In this document: piece by piece, positions 44,579-51,694 of the stretch | Position numbering within the stretch: the stretch's first letter is position 1 | How the letters are laid out: every line of letters begins with the position of its first letter | Source: Brotonthovivens ammoniilytica | GTDB lineage: Bacteria; Bacillota; Clostridia; Lachnospirales; Lachnospiraceae | Direction of reading: 5' to 3' | Assembly: GCF_025566885.1 (NCBI RefSeq) | Contig: NZ_JAOQJQ010000004.1 | Coordinates: forward strand, 124,001-188,000 | Length of the DNA: 64,000 nucleotides | The notes under the pieces: model-generated | The model's database searches: none | What the model was told of the DNA's origin: nothing | The model's input: the letters and a program-made list of their open reading frames with translations, nothing else | Position numbers and translations under genes: made by a program

Positions 44579-46807
44579 CTATTTTGTATCGTTCAAAATA
44601 TCGTTTTTTAGATCTATTCTCAGATTTTGAATTGCCATCTCAGCATCCTCCTGTCCGATCACAGCATTGTGAACCCGGTTCCCAATCAGGGTTTCCACCT
44701 TAATCTCAGACAAATGATATCTTTGAATATTTTCAGGGATACATCTGGCTTTCACAGTATCAAACCCTTCTACAGCTGTGCCGAACCATCGGTATACACC
44801 CTCCAGAATTTCCCTGGACTCCTCATCAAAATCCGGACTTACCCGTCCTAAAACGGCATTTTCTTCCAGAAGCCCTCCGTTACTGATCCACTTCAAAAAC
44901 TCATAAGCCTCTGCTCTGCTCTTGCTGGTGTTTCGCACCGCCAAAGACCAGCCTCCCTGGACACTGGTTTTTCCCGGCAGAACCGCAACCTGATATTTTC
45001 CCGCAATTTTGGAGTGCTTTTTCTCAGCAAGAGCGCTGGCATGTTCAGAGAACATCATCATCATAGCGGCCTTGCCCCTGATAAATTCATTTACCTGCTC
45101 ATCCCACCACCAGTCCACGGACTTCTCATTGGCGTACAAAAATCCTTCCATATAATTTTCCAGAGCCCGCCTTGCAGCCTCTTCATTTTTTATGATTTTA
45201 CCGTCCTCAAATATGGCCCCGCCCATACTCCACAGCCGGGGAAGATACTCGCAGACCGCACCTGAATAGGCGCTTCCGCCAAGAGTAATTCCATACTTTG
45301 TCTCGGAATCCGGATTGTACTTTCTTGTAAACAGACGTGCAACTTTATTAAACTCCTCCCAGGTCCTTGGAACTCTCAGCTCCTCCTTATACCACTCATA
45401 GTACAATCTCTGGTTTTTAATTTTATCAAAGAGATCTTTCCGGTAAAACAAAAGCTGCACAGAAAAAACATAAGGTACGCCGTATATATGACCATTCACT
45501 CTTGAAAAGGCATCCAGCACACGTTCTGAATATTTTTCCGTACACCTGCTGTTGTGCTGCACAAAATCATCCAGGCATGAAATCACATTCTGGCGCGCAA
45601 GCTCATCCATCCACGGCACATCAATGCTGTAAATATCAAATTCCTGTTTTTTTTGATCCTCCATAATCGTATGAAACATCCCTGAAATTTTTTTTGTTAC
45701 AATTTCTACCTCTATGCCGGTCCTTCTTGTAAAATTAGGGAGAAGAGCCCTCACCGCATCACTGCTGGGACTTTCATTTAAAAGGACCCTCAGCTTCCTG
45801 CTTTCCAAAGTCTTCCTAAATGATGATTCCCTTACTTCTCCGGGCATAGGCCGCACCAGCATCCTGTAGTTCCCATAGCCGGTCTCCTGCTCTATCACCT
45901 TTACTATCGTTTCAAAGGCATGCCGTCCCACCGACTTAAAAGGCAGAGGAATAATCTCGTCTTCAAAAAAAGGCGTTTTCTTTCCCTGATTAAAAATAAT
46001 TACCTTCATATTATGCCCATCCTCCCCTTCCAGAATATACTGAAAGCGGTGAATCTCTCTGGCGACAGCTTCGTTGGATACGATCACTGCATCCGGCCGG
46101 GGCGACAGCTGAAATAACCTTGCAGCTCCTTTTGCCTCATATTCCGTGCTCACCTGAATAATCTCCATATATTTCTGATGATCAGTCTGACTGTCCTGAA
46201 GCATTCCCTTGCAATATGTATTAATCAACTGATCGTGATATGAGCTTTGGGCGTCCTCCGTAACAAGAGCAATCCGTTTTCCCTGTTCTCTGTAATATCC
46301 AATCAGATTTTCCATTGTATCTGAGATATCAAAGCCGATAAAATTACAGTCGCTGCCGGAAAGATCTGCAATGCAAAACACGATTTTCAGTCCTTTTTTT
46401 ATAATATCAGAAAAAAACGCAAGGTTTGAAGGCTGACAGGAAACAAGAATTACACCGTCCACATTATTCATAATAGATTCATTTAGTATTTTACACTCTT
46501 TATCCGCAATTCCATCTGAAACTTTTAGGTTCAGTGTATAATTACTTTTCTCAGCTTCATTTCTTACAGCTTCATAAAGTTCCGGAAACTCAGCAGAAGA
46601 CATATTTGGCACCACCAGATCAATCTGGTTGGTATATTCCATTTTCAAATTGCGGGCTGCTGAATTTGGCTTATATCCTAAAGCAGCCATTGCCTCTTCC
46701 ACTTTTTTTATTTTATCAACACTGACATTTTTTACTCCGTTCACAACATTAGAAACCGTCCCATGGGATACCCCTGCCAGTTTAGCTACATCCTTCATTG
46801 TTACCAT
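44579..46807 (-). CDS. Fusion regulator: LacI DNA-binding and sensor domains plus a family-1 solute-binding domain
   Basis: A 742-residue protein, twice the LacI norm of about 340. Residues 1-55 are a LacI helix-turn-helix (VTMKDVAKLAGVSHGTVSNV, hinge PNSAARNL). Residues 60-325 are a LacI/RbsB-like sensor (IDLVVPNMSS, VDGVILVSCQ, PDAVIVSNEAVA). From about residue 335 a second complete ligand-binding protein of the bacterial extracellular solute-binding family 1 follows (LRVLLNESPSSDAV, DIYSIDVPWMDELA, VPYVFSVQLLFYRKDLFD, GKAAMMMMFSEHASAL, GGWSLAVRNTSKSRAEAYEFLKWIS). There is no signal peptide or membrane helix, so the whole protein should be cytosolic. The ATG at 46807 has GAGG eleven bases upstream; a GTG at 46819 is possible. 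It lies between the transporter operon and the divergent gene at 47004 and is their likely regulator. Confidence 0.9.
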   Translation of the reverse strand: MVTMKDVAKLAGVSHGTVSNVVNGVKNVSVDKIKKVEEAMAALGYKPNSAARNLKMEYTNQIDLVVPNMSSAEFPELYEAVRNEAEKSNYTLNLKVSDGIADKECKILNESIMNNVDGVILVSCQPSNLAFFSDIIKKGLKIVFCIADLSGSDCNFIGFDISDTMENLIGYYREQGKRIALVTEDAQSSYHDQLINTYCKGMLQDSQTDHQKYMEIIQVSTEYEAKGAARLFQLSPRPDAVIVSNEAVAREIHRFQYILEGEDGHNMKVIIFNQGKKTPFFEDEIIPLPFKSVGRHAFETIVKVIEQETGYGNYRMLVRPMPGEVRESSFRKTLESRKLRVLLNESPSSDAVRALLPNFTRRTGIEVEIVTKKISGMFHTIMEDQKKQEFDIYSIDVPWMDELARQNVISCLDDFVQHNSRCTEKYSERVLDAFSRVNGHIYGVPYVFSVQLLFYRKDLFDKIKNQRLYYEWYKEELRVPRTWEEFNKVARLFTRKYNPDSETKYGITLGGSAYSGAVCEYLPRLWSMGGAIFEDGKIIKNEEAARRALENYMEGFLYANEKSVDWWWDEQVNEFIRGKAAMMMMFSEHASALAEKKHSKIAGKYQVAVLPGKTSVQGGWSLAVRNTSKSRAEAYEFLKWISNGGLLEENAVLGRVSPDFDEESREILEGVYRWFGTAVEGFDTVKARCIPENIQRYHLSEIKVETLIGNRVHNAVIGQEDAEMAIQNLRIDLKNDILNDTK

Positions 46808-46933
46808 CTTCTGCTTCACCTCACAAACTATTTTGTATATATCTTAACACAACTCAATACAAACTGTCAGTATTTTAGACTTTTGGTTTTTCCTTTTCTG
46901 ACTGTTTTTTAGCTTTTCTTGCTTTTTTATGTA

Positions 46934-46982
46934 TATAATGTTATTATATGCTTAAATACAGACTCATTCGGTCATATTCGGT
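46934..46982 (+). promoter_or_regulatory. Probable promoter and tandem ATTCGGT repeat before the isomerase gene at 47004
   Basis: TATAAT at 46934-46939 has no strong -35 box. ATTCGGT occurs at 46966-46972 and again at 46976-46982, one helical turn apart, between promoter and ribosome site. This could be a regulator site. Confidence 0.4.
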
Positions 46983-47003
46983 TATTTTGAAAGGAGCTAT
47001 TTT

Positions 47004-47981
47004 ATGAAACTAGGATTTTTTACCGCAAATTTTACAGAAAAACCTCTTCAAGAAGTTATAAAACTGATTGCCCCCTTTGGTTATGAATCATTAGAAATTC
47101 CCGCATATGAAGGAAACGGCCAGCTGGAAACAGCTGATATCTTAAAGGGAAACCGGGCGGCAGAACTAAAAAAAATGGCCGCCGGATACGGAATGACCAT
47201 TGACGCCCTAAGCAACCACTCAGATTCCTTTTTAATTATGGGGCCAACCGGTAAGGATACTGATTTCATATACAAAGGAACTCCGGAAGAGAAGATTAAA
47301 CACGGAACAGAAAGCCTGATCCGCACCGCCCAGGCAGCAAATGCGCTGGAAGTTCCTACTGTAGTAGGTTATCCGGGGGTTGAGAACTGGGGACGCTTTT
47401 TTTTCTTTCCATATGGAGAAGGCTGGAGCGAATATGAGGAGCAGTTTGTAGAACGCTTTACACCAATTCTGGATAAATTTCAGGAATACGGCGTGCGCTT
47501 TGCCATTGAAATTCATCCAAACAGTTTTGTATACGATATCCACACTGCCCTCCGGGCGCTGGAACTAGTAAATTACCATCCGGCTCTTGGTTATAATTTT
47601 GATCCGGCAAACACTATGTATCTTATGATAGATCCCGCTACCCTGATTGATACTTTAAAAGACAGAATTTACCATGTCCATGCAAAGGACGCCGAGCTTG
47701 CAAAGCATAATCTCGCAAAAGGCGGAACCCTTATGCACGGCGATATGCGGGCTTTAGACCACACGTACCGCTTTCGTATTCCCGGCTGGGGCCAGGTGGA
47801 CTGGAAAAGCGTAATTACGGAACTCTCAATGGTAGGTTATAATGGTCCCCTCAGCTATGAGCATGAAGATGTGACCATGAGCCGTATGGACGGGGTCAAA
47901 AAAGTAGCTCCATTTTTGAAACCACTGCTGATTGAAGCGCCTTATGAAGGGCGCACTGACAAGCTGTTTAACAAAGATTAA
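47004..47981 (+). CDS. Sugar phosphate isomerase/epimerase (TIM barrel), paralogue of the gene at 43122
   Basis: A 325-residue TIM barrel with metal ligands Glu in FAIEIHPNSF, Asp in LGYNFDPANT, His in YHVHAKDAE and Glu in LSYEHEDVTMS. AAGGAG precedes the ATG at 47004. It is transcribed divergently from the fusion regulator and alone before a terminator. Having two such enzymes around one regulator suggests either consecutive steps or two related substrates. Confidence 0.88.
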   Translation: MKLGFFTANFTEKPLQEVIKLIAPFGYESLEIPAYEGNGQLETADILKGNRAAELKKMAAGYGMTIDALSNHSDSFLIMGPTGKDTDFIYKGTPEEKIKHGTESLIRTAQAANALEVPTVVGYPGVENWGRFFFFPYGEGWSEYEEQFVERFTPILDKFQEYGVRFAIEIHPNSFVYDIHTALRALELVNYHPALGYNFDPANTMYLMIDPATLIDTLKDRIYHVHAKDAELAKHNLAKGGTLMHGDMRALDHTYRFRIPGWGQVDWKSVITELSMVGYNGPLSYEHEDVTMSRMDGVKKVAPFLKPLLIEAPYEGRTDKLFNKD

Positions 47982-48028
47982 AATCTATAATCCTGAAATT
48001 AAAATTTTAAATTTTTTAAGTATTTTTC

Positions 48029-48083
48029 TGAAAGCAGCACCTTTTTTGTACCTTTCAAATAAGGTAAGCTGCTTTCATTTTTT
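48029..48083 (+). terminator. Terminator after the isomerase gene
   Basis: GAAAGCAGC (48030-48038) pairs with GCTGCTTTC (48068-48076), with an inner CCTT/AAGG pair, followed by ATTTTTTATTTT. Downstream, CATAAACT at 48115-48122 resembles a sigma-E -10 box for the cotJ genes, but no good -35 spacing is visible. Confidence 0.75.
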
Positions 48084-48192
48084 ATTTTACCATATTTTCA
48101 CACTTCAATTTATTCATAAACTTTCCACCCATGAATTCACCTTTCATGCAGATACTAAAGTGTACCACTTAATGTAGAAAGGAGATTTCATT

Positions 48193-48621
48193 ATGAGTGA
48201 CTGTAACGCACAATCTCTTGGGATTGCTTATGTACCTGTCCAAAAGGCAGATTTTACAAATATTTATTCCGAAAAGGAAGCGCTGCATTCAGGAACAATT
48301 TTCCCAGAATTAAACCTTCCGTTTTTTATAACGGAAACAGATAAAATGGAAGCTGGCGCCTCCTGCACCGGTCCATTAAAGGACATTATGGAAACAGGTT
48401 TCTTTTTGGATGATCTGACATTGTATCTGGATACTCATCCGGATGATAAAGAAGCCCTTTCCTTAATGAATGAGTATCTGAAAAAGAAGGAACAGCTTGT
48501 AACTGAATTTTCAAAGTCGCACTTTACACTGACGAAAAACTGTGTACCGCAGGCTGAAGAATCCAACAAAACATTTGCCTGGGCTGACGGCCCGGCGCCA
48601 TGGGAAGGAGTGTGTGAATAA
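48193..48621 (+). CDS. Fused spore coat proteins CotJA-CotJB
   Basis: One 142-residue open frame holds both small coat proteins that are separate genes in Bacillus. Residues 8-45 match CotJA (AYVPVQ, IYSEKEALHSGTIFPELNLPF). Residues 58-142 match CotJB (GFFLDDLTLYLDTHPDDKEAL, then FAWADGPAPWEG). AAAGGAG precedes the ATG. Its TAA overlaps the ATG of cotJC by one base. These proteins help place CotJC in the inner coat; the fusion would fix their ratio at one to one. Confidence 0.9.
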   Translation: MSDCNAQSLGIAYVPVQKADFTNIYSEKEALHSGTIFPELNLPFFITETDKMEAGASCTGPLKDIMETGFFLDDLTLYLDTHPDDKEALSLMNEYLKKKEQLVTEFSKSHFTLTKNCVPQAEESNKTFAWADGPAPWEGVCE

Positions 48622-49235
48622 TGTGGGTTTATGAAAAACGACTGCAGTTCCCCGTTAAAATTACAAAAACATGTCCAAAAACCGCAAAACTGATTATCAG
48701 CCAGTATGGTGGTCCGGACGGTGAATTAAGCGCATCTATGCGGTATCTGGCCCAGCGTTATACTATGCCGGTGAAATCTGTGGGCGGTCTTCTGACAGAT
48801 ATTGGTACCGAAGAACTTGCTCATATGGAAATCATATGTGCAATGGTCTACCAGCTGACAAAGGATCTTCCAATGAAAGAAATCAAAGAAAGCGGCTTCG
48901 ACGCTTACTATATTGATCATACTACTGCGCTCTGGCCTCAGGCTGCCGCAGGGCTTCCATTTTCCGCTATTGAATTTCAGTCAAAAGGTGACGCTGTCAC
49001 AGACTTAACCGAAGACCTTGCAGCAGAACAGAAAGCGCGTACCGTATACGAAAATCTTCTTCGGGCCATTCCAGATCCGGAAGTGCGCGAACCGCTGAAA
49101 TTCCTGCGGGCTCGGGAAATTGTTCATTTCCAGCGTTTTGGAGAAGCCCTGGAAAAAACCAAAGACACTCTGGATGCCAAAAACTTCTACTATTTCAATC
49201 CGGAATACGACAAAGCCATGTACCGGACTATCTAA
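48621..49235 (+). CDS. cotJC: Spore coat manganese catalase-like protein CotJC
   Basis: A 204-residue dimanganese catalase family protein of the spore coat. The ferritin-like four-helix bundle supplies metal ligands in DIGTEELAHMEII (Glu and His near residue 65), DLAAEQKARTVYENLL (Glu near residue 135) and REIVHFQRFGEAL (His near residue 175). The start overlaps the stop of the fused cotJAB frame (TAATG), so translation is coupled. Confidence 0.95.
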   Translation: MWVYEKRLQFPVKITKTCPKTAKLIISQYGGPDGELSASMRYLAQRYTMPVKSVGGLLTDIGTEELAHMEIICAMVYQLTKDLPMKEIKESGFDAYYIDHTTALWPQAAAGLPFSAIEFQSKGDAVTDLTEDLAAEQKARTVYENLLRAIPDPEVREPLKFLRAREIVHFQRFGEALEKTKDTLDAKNFYYFNPEYDKAMYRTI

Positions 49236-49307
49236 AAAGAAGTTCTCAAAAAATCTTTCATGAGAGTCTCAAATGGTTTTCATCTGAATTGAAACAAAAT
49301 CAGCAGC

Positions 49308-49343
49308 ATTCTGGGGAAAGACATATGTCTTCCCTCAGAATGG
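49308..49343. terminator. Palindromic hairpin after cotJC
   Basis: CATTCTG and CAGAATG arms (49308-49343) enclose AGACATATGTCT and GGAA/TCCC stretches, giving a long near-perfect stem. No T-tract follows. It lies 70 bases after the cotJC stop and before the next promoter, so termination is likely but not certain. Confidence 0.55.
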
Positions 49344-49406
49344 CACTACATATTTCAATCCTGCCTCCTGTTCAAGTATAGCATGCTCATTTTTTTGCAG
49401 CAAGCC

Positions 49407-49463
49407 TTGCAATCTCAAGCTTGTCTGATATAATTGATTAAGCATCAGGTGTCTTGTCACCTG
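49407..49463 (+). promoter_or_regulatory. Promoter and leader hairpin of the MttB-family gene
   Basis: TTGCAA (49407-49412) and TATAAT (49429-49434) are 16 bases apart. In the predicted leader CAGGTG (49446-49451) and CACCTG (49458-49463) form a hairpin close to the expected transcription start, 38 bases before the gene. Confidence 0.6.
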
Positions 49464-49500
49464 TATATCTATTACAAGTATTCCCCAGGAGGATTTTTAT

Positions 49501-50940
49501 ATGAAGGGCAGAATAAAATTTGATGTTTTAACCCAGCCTGAACTGGACTTATTTAAAAACCGTATAGAAACACTATTAGAACAAAGGGGTATCACCCTTG
49601 ATCATGAGCCGTTGAAGACAGAGCTTGCCGCTTTTGGCTGCACAGTAAAAGAAAACCATGTATATTTTCCAAAAGCAGTAATTCAAAAAGCACTCTCAAG
49701 TATCCCCCAGCACTTTACTTTATACTCGCCTTCCGGAAAATACGATATGGTATACCCGCATCCCCGGAAAAGCTTTTATACAAGAACCTGCACAGGCGCT
49801 CCCAATTATCTGCCGGTTTCCGGTAAAAAACACTATATCACCCTGAATGATACTGCGGAATGGTTCCATCTGGTAAACCACATGGAACAGGTGGATTTTG
49901 CAGCTCTCCCTTCCACCTGTGATCCTGGTATCCCCGGCCAGGCCATTGATATTTATACGTTAGAGCAGGCCCTTCAGATATCTGAAAAACATATTTGGAT
50001 ACAGCCCTATGAAGCCGCCAACACAAAATATTTAATTGATATGTGTGCAGCCGCCGCCAAAGGAGCTGATAACCTTCGTCAAAAGCCCTTTGTCAGCTTT
50101 ATTTCCTGCAGTGTTCCTATTCTGAAATTTAAATATATGGATGCAGAAATTATTTATCAGTGCGCAAAAGCCGGTATTCCGGTACAGCCCTGCGCCCTGC
50201 CGGCTGCCGGAGCCAATACACCAGTGACAGCCCAGGGAACTGCTCTGGCCGCCTGCGCAGATGTTTTAGCCCAGATTGTTATGCTGCAGCTTTTATGCCC
50301 CGGTCTGCCGGTAATCGCCACTCCACTGCTGTTTTCCATGGATATGCAGACCACTTACACTCTGCAGTCCAATACAGAAATCACACTGGGGCGGCTGATC
50401 TGTATGCAGGCATTTGAACAGGGGTATCATATTCCATGCCATTCCTACGGAACCGGAACCGACAGTATGCTGCTGGATCCACAGAATATGATTGAACGCA
50501 CTTCCCTGATTCATATGATGGCCATGTCCGACGCCAGTGTCCTAGGAGGCGCGGGCCAGCTTGAGACTGCAAAAACTATCAGCCCCCTTCAGCTGATTAT
50601 TGATAATGAAATCTTTTCTATTGCCAGACGCCTGCGGCAGGGACTGGCCGTCAACGACGAAACACTGGATTTTGAAGAGCTTCTTCAAGGTGATGATGAT
50701 GACGGATATCTTATGAGTGAACACACACTGGACCATTTCCAGGAAATGCACCGCCCGCCGCTTTTTTACAAAGGCTTTGTAAGAGACGGTCACGAAGAGG
50801 AAAAATCCATGCTTGACCGGGCAGAAGAAACTTATCACCATATTATGTCCCTTCCACAAAACCATATGCTGGACAGCGCTTCTTTGCAGGCCGTCCATGA
50901 GATTGCCGTAAACGCAGCCAAAAAGCTTTCCCTCTCCTAA
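49501..50940 (+). CDS. MttB-family (trimethylamine methyltransferase-like) protein without pyrrolysine
   Basis: A 479-residue member of the MttB superfamily, TIM-barrel enzymes that move a methyl group from a quaternary amine to a corrinoid protein. The family core is seen in ALPAAGANTPVTAQGTALA, IVMLQLLCPGLPVI and HSYGTGTDSMLLDPQNMIE. The frame has no internal amber codon, so it is a non-pyrrolysine member like MtgB, MtpB or MtcB. AGGAGG precedes the ATG. No corrinoid protein or RamA-type activator lies nearby. Substrate unknown. Confidence 0.85.
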   Translation: MKGRIKFDVLTQPELDLFKNRIETLLEQRGITLDHEPLKTELAAFGCTVKENHVYFPKAVIQKALSSIPQHFTLYSPSGKYDMVYPHPRKSFYTRTCTGAPNYLPVSGKKHYITLNDTAEWFHLVNHMEQVDFAALPSTCDPGIPGQAIDIYTLEQALQISEKHIWIQPYEAANTKYLIDMCAAAAKGADNLRQKPFVSFISCSVPILKFKYMDAEIIYQCAKAGIPVQPCALPAAGANTPVTAQGTALAACADVLAQIVMLQLLCPGLPVIATPLLFSMDMQTTYTLQSNTEITLGRLICMQAFEQGYHIPCHSYGTGTDSMLLDPQNMIERTSLIHMMAMSDASVLGGAGQLETAKTISPLQLIIDNEIFSIARRLRQGLAVNDETLDFEELLQGDDDDGYLMSEHTLDHFQEMHRPPLFYKGFVRDGHEEEKSMLDRAEETYHHIMSLPQNHMLDSASLQAVHEIAVNAAKKLSLS

Positions 50941-51000
50941 AGAAGGGAATGTGCTAAGCCCGATACTTTTCATCGTCCCCCGGACGCATATGGCCACATA

Positions 51001-51098
51001 AATAAAAAACCGAAATCCCAATACTGCTTCTTCTGATCTTGAGTTCCCGGCTCTGACCTTTAACAGCAGTCTTAACATACGGATTTCGGTTTTTATTT
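51001..51098. repeat. Long hairpin element between convergent genes
   Basis: ACCGAAATCC (51008-51017 region) and GGATTTCGGT (51080-51089 region) continue outward into A-rich and T-rich flanks, giving near-matching ends of about 17 bases. Inside, ACTGCT pairs with AGCAGT. It can act as a bidirectional terminator for the two convergent genes, but the structured inner loop of about 60 bases is larger than needed. A small mobile palindrome is an alternative. Confidence 0.6.
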
Positions 51099-51694
51099 TA
51101 TTCAGTTTCAGTCAGTAAAACCCAGTTTACTTCTCCAATCTCTTCTGCGGTAATGCAGACTGCCAGCGGCCCGCAAAGCAGCTTCTGTCCTGAAAGCAGC
51201 GTTTCACCATCCAAAAGGAAATGCCTCTGCTGCACTTCTTTCGTACTTTCCGACAATCCTTCTTCTGATATAACAGAAAACGAATCCATTCCCTGGGTCA
51301 ATCCGGCACCGGTATATTTCAGATAACTTTCCTTGGCTGCCCAGACCTGAAAAAACGGTTCATAATCCTTTGCCGCAAGCCAGGCATCCTCTTTCGGGTG
51401 AAAAAAACGTCCGGATACCCGGTCTTTCCTGCAGTTCTGGGTTTTCTGAACATCCAGACCCACCGCTTTTTGGGCGAATGCGCACATCCATAAAGTTCCA
51501 CTGTGGGAAATGGAAAATTCCAGCTCTCTTATATTGCCGATGTAAGGTTTCACATAAGGTCCTTTGGCAATAATCTGAAACTCCTCCGGCACAGACCGGC
51601 CGCAGGAAGAAAGCCACTGCCCTGCAGCGGTCGTCAGAAGCTTATGAGAACCGTTCTTCCCGTCCCACATAGTATAATAAATTGTAATATCCAT
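51098..51694 (-). CDS. 4'-phosphopantetheinyl transferase, Sfp family
   Basis: Transfers phosphopantetheine from CoA to carrier proteins. The 198 residues show the N-terminal FSISHSG, the metal motif VGLDVQ (Asp, with Gln where many have Glu) and the signature WAAKESYLKYTGAGL. The Sfp-type length and position away from fatty acid genes suggest a role with nonribosomal peptide, polyketide or other carriers, though none is in the window. Its ATG follows the glmS stop directly, so both share a message. Confidence 0.88.
   Translation of the reverse strand: MDITIYYTMWDGKNGSHKLLTTAAGQWLSSCGRSVPEEFQIIAKGPYVKPYIGNIRELEFSISHSGTLWMCAFAQKAVGLDVQKTQNCRKDRVSGRFFHPKEDAWLAAKDYEPFFQVWAAKESYLKYTGAGLTQGMDSFSVISEEGLSESTKEVQQRHFLLDGETLLSGQKLLCGPLAVCITAEEIGEVNWVLLTETE

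Noticed and set aside
44579..46807. The LacI/solute-binding fusion as two genes joined by an error
   Set aside because: The junction (about residue 325-345) reads smoothly in one frame, with no ribosome site or signal peptide at the start of the second module, so a real fusion is more likely.
49501..50940. Pyrrolysine codon in the MttB-family gene
   Set aside because: The frame runs unbroken to its stop with no in-frame TAG.
50542..51078. Minus-strand open frame of 178 codons
   Set aside because: It is antisense to the MttB-family gene and runs through the hairpin element; codon pattern and product resemble a shadow frame.
51098..51694. Holo-ACP synthase (AcpS)
   Set aside because: The protein is 198 residues with the two-lobed Sfp arrangement and WAAKESYLK signature; AcpS is about 120 residues.
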